Under the pieces are notes generated by a model. That model saw nothing but the letters and a program-made list of their open reading frames with translations, made no database searches and was not told where the DNA came from. Positions 56,332 to 64,000 of a DNA stretch of 64,000 bases are shown here, in pieces. This stretch comes from Streptomyces coeruleorubidus (GTDB lineage: Bacteria; Actinomycetota; Actinomycetes; Streptomycetales; Streptomycetaceae): positions 434,001 to 498,000 of the forward strand of contig NZ_CP023694.1 of assembly GCF_008705135.1 (NCBI RefSeq), in the 5' to 3' direction. Within the stretch, counting starts at the first letter, position 1; the number at the start of each line of letters is the position of its first letter. The position numbers were made by a program, and so were the translations under genes.

Positions 56332-57410
56332 CACACGTCGCCGTCCTGGCCGGCGACCACCGCGAGGATCTCGTCGTCGCCGACGATGCCGAGCAGTTTG
56401 CCGTTCTCGACGACCTTGACCGGCTTGTCGGCCGCCAGTACGGCCCGGGTGGCTTCCCGCACCACGACGTCGGGGCCCATCTCGGGACCGTCCAGGGCGT
56501 CGCCGTCCTTGAGCGGCCGCATGATCCACCGCAGGGTGAGCACGTCGCCGCGCGGCACGTCCTTGACGAACTCGCGTACGTAGTCGTCGGCCGGGGCGCC
56601 GACGAGTTCGTCGCCGGTGCCGCACTGGACCATCTTGCCGTCGCGCATGATGAGGATGCGGTCGCCCAGTTTGAGGGCCTCGGAGAGGTCGTGGGTGATG
56701 AAGACCATGGTCTTGCCGACCTCGTGGTGCAGGCGGATGACCTCGTTCTGCATGTCACGGCGGATCAGCGGGTCGAGCGCGGAGAACGGCTCGTCGAAGA
56801 AGAGCACGTCGGGATTGCCGGCCAGGGCACGGGCGAGGCCGACGCGCTGCTGCATACCGCCGGACAGCTGGTCGGGGAAGGAGTTCTCGTAGCCCTCGAG
56901 GCCGACCAGTTCGACGACCTCCAGGGCTCGCTTGGTGCGTTCGGCCCGGCCCATGCCGCGGATCTCCAGACCGAACGACACGTTGTCGACGACGCGGCGG
57001 TGCGGCAGCAGCCCGAAGTGCTGGAAGACCATGGAGAACTTGCTGCGCCGCAGCTCGCGCAGCCGCTTGTCGTCCGCTTCACGAATGTTCTCGCCCTCGA
57101 AGACGATCTCACCCGCGGTGGGTTCGATGAGCCGGGTCAGACATCGCACCAGCGTGGACTTGCCGGATCCCGACAGGCCCATGACGACGAAGACCTCGCC
57201 GGGCGAGACGTCGAAATGGACGTCGCGTACGGCCGCGGTGCATCCTGTTCGGTCCATGAGCTCACGGCGGGCGAGGCCGCGCAGCTCCTCGGAGTCCGGG
57301 ACCTGGTCGGCCTTCGGTCCGAACACCTTCCACAGCCGGCGCACGGATATGACCGGGGTGGAGCCGGAATCCGTGCCGCGCCGCTGCGACACCTCGGTCT
57401 GTGTGGTCAC
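56331..57410 (-). CDS. proV: glycine betaine/choline ABC transporter ATPase
   Basis: A 359-residue ProV/OpuAA ATPase: Walker [10 protein letters not shown] (78-86), Q-loop [11 protein letters not shown], signature LSGGMQQR (182-189), Walker [13 protein letters not shown]. The C-terminal 90 residues form a CBS-like regulatory region ([34 protein letters not shown]), which senses ionic strength in OpuA. The long N-terminal extension with the [17 protein letters not shown] region is typical of ProV. GTG 57410 is preceded by GAAAGAAGG and lies 20 bp after the betB stop. Confidence 0.93.
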   Translation of the reverse strand: MTTQTEVSQRRGTDSGSTPVISVRRLWKVFGPKADQVPDSEELRGLARRELMDRTGCTAAVRDVHFDVSPGEVFVVMGLSGSGKSTLVRCLTRLIEPTAGEIVFEGENIREADDKRLRELRRSKFSMVFQHFGLLPHRRVVDNVSFGLEIRGMGRAERTKRALEVVELVGLEGYENSFPDQLSGGMQQRVGLARALAGNPDVLFFDEPFSALDPLIRRDMQNEVIRLHHEVGKTMVFITHDLSEALKLGDRILIMRDGKMVQCGTGDELVGAPADDYVREFVKDVPRGDVLTLRWIMRPLKDGDALDGPEMGPDVVVREATRAVLAADKPVKVVENGKLLGIVGDDEILAVVAGQDGDV

Positions 57411-57430
57411 GTTCGGCCTTCTTTCGGCGT

Positions 57431-58900
57431 TCAGCCGCGGAACCAGCGCTGCGGCCGGGGTTGGATGTTCTGCCAGATGTGTTTGGGTTCTCGGTATTCG
57501 TCCAGGCCGGCCCGCCCCAGCTCCCGGCCCACGCCCGAATGTCCGAAGCCGCCCCATTCCGCCTGCGGCACATAGGGGTGGTAGTCGTTGATCCACACCG
57601 TGCCGTGGCGCAGCCGCCGGGCGACCCGCTGGGCCTTGCCGGCGTCCTGCGTCCAGACGGCTCCGGCGAGTCCGTACTCGGTGTCGTTGGCGATGCGTAC
57701 GGCGTCGTCCTCGTCGGTGAAGCGCTCGACGGTGAGCACGGGGCCGAAGGACTCCTCGTGGACCACGCGCATGTCCTGCCGGCACTCGTCGAGCACGGTC
57801 GGCGGGTAGTAGTAGCCGTCCGTGAGGGCCGGGTCGCCGGGCCGCTCGCCGCCGCAGCGCAGCACGGCGCCCTCGGCGAGGCCGGCGGCGACGTAGGCCT
57901 CGACCTTCGCCAGGTGCTGCGCGGAGATCAGCGCTCCGGTGTCGGCCTCGGGATCGAAGGGGCCGCCGAGCCGGATCCGCCGGGCGCGCCGGACGACCTC
58001 CTCGACGAAGCGGTCGTGCAGAGAATCCTCGACGATCAGCCGTGCGCCCGCCGAGCAGACCTGACCTGAATGCAGAAAGACGGCCGTGAGAGCGAAGTCC
58101 ACGGCCGTCTCGAAGTCGGCGTCGGCGAAGACGACGTTGGGGTTCTTGCCGCCGAGCTCCAGCGCGACCTTCTTCACGGTCGCGGCGGCGGTGGCCATGA
58201 TCCGTTTCCCGGTCTCCACACCGCCGGTGAACGAGACCATGTCCACAGCCGGGTCCTCGGCGAGCGGTGCGCCCACCTCGGGTCCGCCGCCCAGGACGAG
58301 ATTGGCGGCGCCGGCCGGGAGCCCCGCCTCCTCAAGTGCCCTCATCAGCAGGATCGACGTGGAAGGGGTGAGCTCACTGGGCTTGAGGACGAAGGTGTTC
58401 CCGGCGAGAAGGGCGGGGGCGACCTTCCAGGACGCCTGGAGCAACGGGTAGTTCCAGGGAGTGATCAGCGCGCAGACGCCGACCGGTTCGTACACGACAC
58501 GGCTGACGGCGTCGTCCCGGCCCGTGTCGATCACGTGCCCGGCGTCGGTGCCGCCGAGCCCGCCGTAGTACCGGAAGCAGGAGACGACATCGGCGATGTC
58601 GTACTCGCTCTCCACCAGCCGCTTGCCGGTGTCCAGCGACTCCGCGCGCGCGAACTCCTTGGCATCGCGCTCGATGATGTCGGCCGTCCGCAGCAGCAGC
58701 GCCCCGCGCTCCCGCTCGGGAGTGCGTGGCCAGGGTCCCTCGTCGAAGGCGCGGCGGGCCGCGACGATCGCCGCCTCCGCGTCGGGGCGGGTCCCCTCGG
58801 AGACGGTCGCTGTCGGCGTGCCGTCGGCCGGACAGCGGATCTCCCGGCGTCCACCGGCCACCGGCTCCCGCCATTCACCTGCCACGTACAGGTCTGCCAC
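57431..58900 (-). CDS. betB: betaine-aldehyde dehydrogenase
   Basis: A 489-residue NAD(P)-dependent aldehyde dehydrogenase. Catalytic C282 ([11 protein letters not shown]), E248 ([10 protein letters not shown]) and N150 (TPWNYPLLQ) are all present, as is [11 protein letters not shown]. With a neighbouring choline oxidase-like gene and betaine transporter it is best read as BetB, converting betaine aldehyde to glycine betaine. GTG 58900 ([10 protein letters not shown]) is chosen for length and the AAGGG before it; ATG 58933 would add 11 residues and run through the operator-like motif at 58925. It leads the betB-proVWX operon. Confidence 0.9.
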   Translation of the reverse strand: MADLYVAGEWREPVAGGRREIRCPADGTPTATVSEGTRPDAEAAIVAARRAFDEGPWPRTPERERGALLLRTADIIERDAKEFARAESLDTGKRLVESEYDIADVVSCFRYYGGLGGTDAGHVIDTGRDDAVSRVVYEPVGVCALITPWNYPLLQASWKVAPALLAGNTFVLKPSELTPSTSILLMRALEEAGLPAGAANLVLGGGPEVGAPLAEDPAVDMVSFTGGVETGKRIMATAAATVKKVALELGGKNPNVVFADADFETAVDFALTAVFLHSGQVCSAGARLIVEDSLHDRFVEEVVRRARRIRLGGPFDPEADTGALISAQHLAKVEAYVAAGLAEGAVLRCGGERPGDPALTDGYYYPPTVLDECRQDMRVVHEESFGPVLTVERFTDEDDAVRIANDTEYGLAGAVWTQDAGKAQRVARRLRHGTVWINDYHPYVPQAEWGGFGHSGVGRELGRAGLDEYREPKHIWQNIQPRPQRWFRG

Positions 58901-58924
58901 GGGCAAGCCCTTCAGCCGGAGTGC

Positions 58925-58941
58925 GTTGCGCATCGCGCATT
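58925..58941. promoter_or_regulatory. IclR-type motif upstream of betB (degenerate)
   Basis: GTTGCGCATCGCGCATT keeps one full half-site and CGCA of the other in the 17-nt layout GTTGCG-N5-CGCAAC. It lies 25 bp before the betB start chosen here. Confidence 0.45.
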
Positions 58942-59246
58942 CGATTGCTTGTGATGGAACACCCTGGCGAATGTCCAGACAGACGTCAAGAGTTTGACTC
59001 GTGACGATAGCGCACGGGCCACCAGCCACTTCTCCCTCGACGCCGTCGCTGCTCGGGAACTCGGGCGACTTGCCGAGAGCCGGCAGCTCGGTGATCGACT
59101 CAAGGGCGATCCTTCACGAGCGGCCGCTGCGACGTGTCCGATCAGGACACGGACGGGAAAATCCGTGTTACATATTCAGCCGCTCTTCCCTCGGTACGGC
59201 AGGGCGGGACGCGAAGGCACGGAGCCCGCCCGTCCGGCGCCCGCTC
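58942..59246. other. intergenic region between betB and the MTHFR-like gene
   Basis: About 300 bp without a supported gene. It contains CGTGTCC-N5-GGACACG (59132-59150) overlapping CACGGA-N9-TCCGTG (59147-59167). These may be a terminator for the upstream gene or an operator for betB. Confidence 0.5.
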
Positions 59247-60083
59247 TCACGCCCCGAGGCGGTCCAGCAGCGCGCGGCGCCACCGCTCCGTTTCGGCGAT
59301 CTGGTTGAAGGTGAACAGGTGCAGGCCCACCACCTTCGCCGCCGGCGAGGTGAGATCCGCGACCGCGGGCGTGAGCAGCCTCTCGGGTGAGTAGCCGCCG
59401 GGCGTCGCGAACCGCAGGAACCACGAGGGATGCCTGGCCAGGAAGCGCGTCGACTCCCCCACTCCGATCCTGGTCGCCATCGCGAGCAGCTTCGCCCGCT
59501 GCACGGGCCCCGCGACGCCCACATGCACCGGCAGGGACACATCCCGGTGTCGTATACGAACGATCCACCGGCCCAGCACGCGCGGGTCGAAGCAGAGGTT
59601 GCTCACGATGTACGTGGCGTGCTCGCGCTTGTCCCACATGGCCTGGACGGTGACGTCGTCGTGGATGAGCGGGTGACTCTCGGGATAGCCGGTGACACCG
59701 ACCCGGGTGAAGGGCCGGCCCAGCTCGGTCAGCCGACGCACCACCGGCAGCGCTCCGGCGTAGGTCCCGGCCGGCGGGTCGGCGTCACCGGCCGGGACGA
59801 AGACGTCGTTCACACCGGCCGCACGGAGCCGGTCGACGACCTCCCTCAGGTGGGCGTCGTCCCGCAGCAGCCGCGCCGGCACGTGCGGGACGACCCGGTA
59901 GCCGTGTCCCGCGAGCCGGCCGGTGAGAGCGAGGGTCGGCTCCAGGCCCCTGACCGGCGACGCCGTCACCGTCACGACGACATCGCGCGGGACATGCGCG
60001 AGAACCTGGTCCTCGGTCGGCTTCGCGGGCAGCACCTCGTAGCGGACGCTGTCCAGCAGCGCCCTCAGCCCTGCGGCACCCAA
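59247..60083 (-). CDS. methylenetetrahydrofolate reductase-like protein
   Basis: A 278-residue FAD-type TIM barrel of the MTHFR family. The blocks YEVLPAKP (E16, the acid residue), RVVPHVPARLLRDD, DVFVPAGDADPPAG, VGVTGYPESHPLIH, ATYIVSNLCFDPR and VGLHLFTFNQIAET follow the order of MetF. It would reduce CH2-THF to CH3-THF, or act on folate bound to a demethylase. The likely start is TTG 60083, 3 bases after the betA stop, since no ATG or GTG fits; this implies coupling to betA. The N-terminus is shorter than in housekeeping MetF. Confidence 0.8.
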   Translation of the reverse strand: MGAAGLRALLDSVRYEVLPAKPTEDQVLAHVPRDVVVTVTASPVRGLEPTLALTGRLAGHGYRVVPHVPARLLRDDAHLREVVDRLRAAGVNDVFVPAGDADPPAGTYAGALPVVRRLTELGRPFTRVGVTGYPESHPLIHDDVTVQAMWDKREHATYIVSNLCFDPRVLGRWIVRIRHRDVSLPVHVGVAGPVQRAKLLAMATRIGVGESTRFLARHPSWFLRFATPGGYSPERLLTPAVADLTSPAAKVVGLHLFTFNQIAETERWRRALLDRLGA

Positions 60084-60086
60084 CGT

Positions 60087-61757
60087 CTACCCGTCCTGCT
60101 TCTGTGCGTCACGGTGGCGGTAGTACGCGGCCTTCGACGGCGCGAGCGGCTCCTTGCCGAGGATCAGGTCGGCGGCCTTCTCGGCGATCATCATCACCGG
60201 CGCGTAGATGTTGCCGTTGGTGACGTACGGCATCACCGACGCGTCCACCACCCGCAGGCCCTCCAGGCCGTGCACCCGCATGTCCGCCGGGTCGACGACC
60301 GACATCTCGTCGGTGCCCATCTTGCAGGTGCACGACGGGTGCAGTGCGGTCTCGCCCTCCTCGGCGACCCAGGCGAGGATCTCCTCGTCCGTCTCCACCG
60401 CGGGCCCGGGCGACACCTCTCCGCCGTTGTAGGGGGCGAGCGCGGGCTGGCCGAGGATATCGCGGGCGACCCGGATGGCCTCGACCCACTCGCGGCGGTC
60501 CTGCTCGGTGGACAGGTAGTTGAAGCGCAGCGCCGGGTGCTCGCGCGGGTCCCTGCTCCGGATCTTCACCGAGCCGAGGGCGTCGGAGTACATGGGCCCG
60601 ACGTGCACCTGGTAGCCGTGGTCACCGGCGGGCGAGGAGCCGTCGTAGCGCACCGCGACCGGCAGGAAGTGGAACATCAGGTTGGGATACTCGACGTCCT
60701 CGTTGCTACGGGCGAAACCACCCGCCTCGAAGTGGTTGGTCGCCGCCGGACCCTTGCGGAAGAGCCACTGCAGCCCGATGAAGGGGGCGCGCCACTTCGC
60801 CATGTACGGCTGCATGGAGACCGGCTGCTTGCAGGCGTACTGGACGTAGACCTCCAGGTGGTCCTGCATGTTCTCGCCGACGCCCGGGAGGTCCTGGACG
60901 ACGTCGATGCCGAGGGCGCTCAGTTCCCCGGCGTTGCCGACGCCGGAGAGCTGGAGCAGCTGCGGGGAGTTGATGGCGCCGCCGCAGAGGATGACTTCCT
61001 CGGCGCGGACCTGCTGGAGGGCACCGCGGCCGCGCCGGTACTCGACGCCGACGGCGCGCTTGCCCTCGAAGAGGACGCGCGTGACGAGGGCGCGGGTCGT
61101 GACGGTGAGGTTCGGCCGTTTCATCGCGGGCTTGAGGTACGCCTTCGAGGCGGACAGACGGCGTCCGCGGTGGACGTTGCGGTCGAACTTGGCGAAGCCT
61201 TCCTGGCGGTAGCCGTTGACGTCGTCGGTGGGGGCGTAGCCCGCCTCCTGCGTGGCTTGGAGGAAGGCGGTGAACAACGGGTTGGTGGCCGGGCCGCGCT
61301 CCAGGACGAGAGGGCCGTCGTGGCCGCGGAACTCGTCGTCGGGGTCGGCCGCGAGGCAGTTCTCCATCCGCCGGAAGTACGGCAGACAGTGCGCGTAGTC
61401 CCAGCTCTCCATCCCGGCGTCGGCCGCCCAGCGCTCGTAGTCCATGGGGTTGCCGCGCTGGAAGATCATGCCGTTGATGCTGCTGGAACCGCCCAGCACC
61501 TTGCCGCGCGCGTGGTAGACGCGCCGGCCGCCCATGTGGGGCTCGGGCTCGGACTCGTACTTCCAGTCGTAGAACCGGCTGCCGATCGGATAGGTCAGCG
61601 CCGCGGGCATGTGGATGAAGACATCCCACGGATAGTCCGACCGGCCGGCTTCCAGGACCAGCACCCGGTTCGCCGGGTCCGCGGAGAGTCTGTTCGCCAG
61701 TGCGCTGCCGGCCGAACCGCCGCCGACGATGACGAAGTCGTACTGGAAGGGAGCCAT
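60087..61757 (-). CDS. betA: GMC-family choline dehydrogenase/oxidase
   Basis: A 556-residue FAD enzyme of the GMC family: dinucleotide motif [20 protein letters not shown] (residues 7-26), GMC signature 1 [20 protein letters not shown], signature 2 [16 protein letters not shown], and the C-terminal catalytic His-Asn block HPSCTCKMG...[16 protein letters not shown]. It oxidises choline to betaine aldehyde. The start ATG 61757 follows GAGGCAGC; an upstream frame is not conserved. It diverges from iclR across operators at 61826 and 61900. Confidence 0.9.
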   Translation of the reverse strand: MAPFQYDFVIVGGGSAGSALANRLSADPANRVLVLEAGRSDYPWDVFIHMPAALTYPIGSRFYDWKYESEPEPHMGGRRVYHARGKVLGGSSSINGMIFQRGNPMDYERWAADAGMESWDYAHCLPYFRRMENCLAADPDDEFRGHDGPLVLERGPATNPLFTAFLQATQEAGYAPTDDVNGYRQEGFAKFDRNVHRGRRLSASKAYLKPAMKRPNLTVTTRALVTRVLFEGKRAVGVEYRRGRGALQQVRAEEVILCGGAINSPQLLQLSGVGNAGELSALGIDVVQDLPGVGENMQDHLEVYVQYACKQPVSMQPYMAKWRAPFIGLQWLFRKGPAATNHFEAGGFARSNEDVEYPNLMFHFLPVAVRYDGSSPAGDHGYQVHVGPMYSDALGSVKIRSRDPREHPALRFNYLSTEQDRREWVEAIRVARDILGQPALAPYNGGEVSPGPAVETDEEILAWVAEEGETALHPSCTCKMGTDEMSVVDPADMRVHGLEGLRVVDASVMPYVTNGNIYAPVMMIAEKAADLILGKEPLAPSKAAYYRHRDAQKQDG

Positions 61758-61825
61758 GCTGCCTCGTCTCGCTCGCGCCGTAGATACGCGAGGCATGCTA
61801 ACGGCAGTATCGCTATACGCACCAG

Positions 61826-61842
61826 GTTGCGACTTGCGCAAC
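61826..61842. promoter_or_regulatory. IclR-type operator upstream of betA
   Basis: GTTGCGACTTGCGCAAC is the perfect 17-nt form of the motif (GTTGCG-N5-CGCAAC), 69 bp upstream of betA and in the betA/iclR divergent gap. Confidence 0.75.
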
Positions 61843-61899
61843 TTGCGGTGAGCTTGAGGTGATCACGATTACTTGGCGTGGCGTTGTTTACTGAGGGTA

Positions 61900-61920
61900 T
61901 AGTTGCGCTATGAGCAACTA
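61900..61920. promoter_or_regulatory. IclR-type operator spanning the iclR start codon
   Basis: TAGTTGC and GCAACTA are perfect arms; the inner 17 nt GTTGCGCTATGAGCAAC match the motif with one change. The iclR ATG (61910) lies in the centre, so binding would block its own initiation or transcription. Confidence 0.75.
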
Positions 61921-62707
61921 CAGTCTCGAAACCCAGAACTCGAGTTCGGGCGCCGGAGGAGTGCAGTCGGTCGACCGCGCCATCAGCGTCCTCGAGATCC
62001 TCGCGCAGCGTGGCGAGGCGGGTGTCAGCGAGGTGGCCGCCGAGATCGACGTGCACAAGTCGACCGCGTTCCGTCTGCTCGGAGCCCTGGAGGCGCGCGG
62101 CCTGGTGGAGCAGGCGGGCGAGCGCGGCAAGTACCGGCTCGGCTTCGGCATCGTGCGCCTGGCCGGAGCGGTGACCGGGCGCATCGACATCACCCAGCAG
62201 GGCCGGCCGGTCTGCGAGGACCTGGCCGAGGAGATCGGCGAGACGGTCAACATCGCCGTTCTTCAGGAGCACTACGCGGTCAACCTGTACCAGGTGCGCG
62301 GTCCGGGGGCCGTCACCGCGCAGAACTGGGTGGGCCAGCTGACGCCGCTGCACGCCACGTCGAGCGGCAAGATCCTGCTCGCTCACCTGCCCGCCAAGGA
62401 CCGCGCCGCGCTGCTGGCCGAGGCCGGGCTGAAGAAGGTCACCCCGTACACCATCACCGCGAAGTCGAAGCTCGAGAAGAACCTCGCCGAGGCCCGTGAA
62501 CGCGGCTACGCCGCGGCTGTGGAGGAACTGGAGGTCGGCCTCCACGGTATGGCCGCCCCTATCCGCAATCGGGACGGCAAGGTCGTCGCGGCACTGAGCG
62601 CCTCCGGACCCTCCTACCGGCTCACCGAGGAGCGCCTGCACGAGTTCGCGCCGAGGCTGATCAAGAGTGCCGAGGAGATCAGCCACCGGATGGGCTACCT
62701 GGGCTGA
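61910..62707 (+). CDS. IclR-family regulator of the choline/betaine island
   Basis: A 265-residue protein: Ser/Gly-rich N-terminus, winged helix at about 18-80 (SVDRAISVLEILAQRGEAGV; STAFRLLGALEARGLVEQAG), and the IclR effector domain (about 95-260) with INIAVLQ-like, LHATSSGKILLAHLP and LHGMAAPIRNRDGKVVAALS blocks. It diverges from betA. The 17-nt dyads in front of betA, itself, the demethylase operon, purU and the Rieske gene make it the probable repressor (or activator) of the whole island. The inducer might be choline, betaine or a product. Confidence 0.9.
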   Translation: MSNYSLETQNSSSGAGGVQSVDRAISVLEILAQRGEAGVSEVAAEIDVHKSTAFRLLGALEARGLVEQAGERGKYRLGFGIVRLAGAVTGRIDITQQGRPVCEDLAEEIGETVNIAVLQEHYAVNLYQVRGPGAVTAQNWVGQLTPLHATSSGKILLAHLPAKDRAALLAEAGLKKVTPYTITAKSKLEKNLAEARERGYAAAVEELEVGLHGMAAPIRNRDGKVVAALSASGPSYRLTEERLHEFAPRLIKSAEEISHRMGYLG

Positions 62708-62775
62708 GCGGCCCGCCCTCCGCCATACCGCCACCGCCGATTGCCGCCCGGTCGGGGCCGCGCACGCCGGAGCCG

Positions 62776-63909
62776 CTACTGCGGCGGGTGTGTGCCCAGG
62801 CGCTCGTGCACCCAGTCGTGGAAGGCACCGATGTGGTGCTCACTGGGCACGAGGACGCCCCCCTTGGCGTACATCCTCGAACCCATCCCCGGCTGTGTGC
62901 GCTCGCAGGCGTCGAAGTCCTGCCTGTTGACCCGGTCGAAGAGTTCCACGGACCGGCTGACGTCCCTGCCGCTGTCGACGACGTGCGGCATGTACAGCCA
63001 GTCGCACTCCACGATCGTGCGGTCGACGGCCACCGGGTACATGCGGTGGAAGATGACGTGGTCGGGGACGAGGTTGATGAAGACCTGCGGCTTGACGGTG
63101 ATCGCGTAGTAGCGGCGGTCCTGGTCCTCGGCGACGCCCGGAATGCGGTCGAGGCCCGCGCCGCCGTCCACGGTGAAACCCTGGACCTCCTCACCGAACT
63201 CGGCACCGTGGCCGACGTAGTACTGGGCGGCGAACCCGTCCGCGAACTCGGGGAGTACCTCGGTGAGTTCGGGGTGGATCGTGGCGCAGTGGTAGCACTC
63301 CATGAAGTTCTCGATGATGAGCTTCCAGTTCGCCTTCACGTCGTAGGTGATCCGGTTGCCGACCGAGAGGCTCTCTATGCCGTAGCGCTCGATCGCCTCG
63401 GCGTCGCCGAGGCGGGTGACGACCTCCCCGATGACGTCCTTTTCGAAGGACGGCGGGTTCTCCGCCAGGCAGACCCAGACGTAGCCGAGCCATTCACGGG
63501 TCGCCACCGGCGTCAGGCCGTACTCGGTGCGGCCCACGTCGGGCATCTTGGTGAGGTTGGGCGCGGCGACGAGCTTGCCGTCCAGGCCGTACGTCCAGGC
63601 GTGGTACGGGCACTGGAAGGCCCGCTTGACCTCGCCGGCCTCCTCCGTGCAGAGCCGCGCTCCGCGGTGCCGGCACACGTTGAAGTACGCACGGATGCTG
63701 TTGTCCCTCGCGCGGGTGACCAGGATGCTTTCGCGGCCCACGTCAACGGTCCGGAAGGCGCCGGGCTTCGCCAGCTCGGACGAGCGCACGGCGCAGAACC
63801 ACATGGACTCGAAGATGAACTCCTGCTCCTGCGCGAAGATGGCGGGATCGGTGTACGAAGTGCCGGGGAGGGTGGCGATCAGGCTGTCCGGCAGGCTGGT
63901 CGAGGTCAC
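62776..63909 (-). CDS. gbcA: glycine betaine demethylase, Rieske oxygenase subunit
   Basis: A 377-residue ring-hydroxylating-type oxygenase. Rieske ligands are C79, H81, C100 and H103 (FNVCRHRGARLC; FQCPYHAWTYG). The mononuclear iron site is IIENFMECYHCATIHPEL with H207 and H212. The sequence is of the GbcA/choline-monooxygenase class, which removes a methyl from glycine betaine as formaldehyde, giving dimethylglycine. GTG 63909 follows GAGGAGTGCACC. The reductase partner (GbcB) would be expected nearby and is not in the window. It converges with iclR. Confidence 0.87.
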   Translation of the reverse strand: MTSTSLPDSLIATLPGTSYTDPAIFAQEQEFIFESMWFCAVRSSELAKPGAFRTVDVGRESILVTRARDNSIRAYFNVCRHRGARLCTEEAGEVKRAFQCPYHAWTYGLDGKLVAAPNLTKMPDVGRTEYGLTPVATREWLGYVWVCLAENPPSFEKDVIGEVVTRLGDAEAIERYGIESLSVGNRITYDVKANWKLIIENFMECYHCATIHPELTEVLPEFADGFAAQYYVGHGAEFGEEVQGFTVDGGAGLDRIPGVAEDQDRRYYAITVKPQVFINLVPDHVIFHRMYPVAVDRTIVECDWLYMPHVVDSGRDVSRSVELFDRVNRQDFDACERTQPGMGSRMYAKGGVLVPSEHHIGAFHDWVHERLGTHPPQ

Positions 63910-63976
63910 GGTGCACTCCTCGGGAAACGTCGTGGATCGGTTCACTCACGCGCCGGGAAGAGCGACTCCGGACGGC

Positions 63977-63993
63977 GTTGTGTATGAAGCAAC
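63977..63993. promoter_or_regulatory. IclR-type motif upstream of the Rieske gene
   Basis: GTTGTGTATGAAGCAAC keeps GTTG and CAAC in the 17-nt spacing, 68 bp upstream of the gbcA start and close to the window end. Confidence 0.55.
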
Positions 63994-64000
63994 GCTGCGT

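Noticed and set aside
54322..56625. A 767-codon reading of proW.
   Set aside because: The first 98 codons overlap the end of proV in a wrong frame; the TGATG overlap at 56331 marks the true start.

Overview
The window is chromosomal DNA of a Streptomyces-type actinomycete. The evidence is the very high GC content, strong GC bias at third codon positions, many GTG starts, and gene families typical of the genus (DksA/TraR-like zinc-finger proteins, a fused SecDF, TerD, TetR/MerR/XRE regulators, IS5-type insertion sequences). There are no rRNA or tRNA genes and I saw no CRISPR array.

Region 1 (1-20 kb) is ordinary accessory chromosome. It holds the N-terminus of a secreted alpha-L-rhamnosidase (GH78), a truncated SDR and an F420/NADP-type oxidoreductase. 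A TetR gene diverges from a UDP-glucose dehydrogenase / GT1 glycosyltransferase / DHA2 MFS cassette. Next come a MacB/FtsX-type ABC exporter, an ArsR-like cysteine-containing regulator divergent from a DoxX protein, a fused SecDF, a NarL-type two-component pair, two tandem DksA-like proteins and a MerR regulator.

Region 2 (19.4-37.7 kb) is a patchwork of regulators, oxidoreductases and decayed genes. It contains one broken and one intact copy of the same IS5-type element (19892 and 33531-34796). The intact copy encloses a barstar-family gene. A 233-bp MITE-like element sits between a MerR-type promoter and the quinone oxidoreductase gene it should serve. There are remnants of a dioxygenase, a ferredoxin, a P-loop ATPase, a glyoxalase-fold (VOC) protein, a metal P-type ATPase and an IS transposase. 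A MerR regulon can be read from three matching dyads (25097, 27163, 29114).

Region 3 (37.7-41.7 kb) holds an SDR behind a doubled TetR-type operator, a VanZ-like protein followed by an OmpR/VanR-type response regulator and sensor kinase, and a junction of two gene remnants.

Region 4 (42-64 kb) is one coherent metabolic island for choline, glycine betaine and sarcosine catabolism. The steps are uptake (proVWX), choline to betaine (betA, betB), betaine to dimethylglycine (Rieske oxygenase gbcA), dimethylglycine/sarcosine demethylation (an 812-aa folate-linked flavoprotein and the heterotetrameric sarcosine oxidase soxBDAG), and one-carbon handling (folD, purU, an MTHFR-like protein). Glycine to serine follows through glyA. 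The last step, serine to pyruvate, is broken: sdaA is reduced to a 50-codon ORF by an in-frame deletion. An IclR regulator lies inside the island, and a 17-nt dyad (GTTGCG-N5-CGCAAC) recurs, in full or degenerate form, in front of most of its transcription units. The soxD and soxA genes are fused into one frame through an interspersed repeat.
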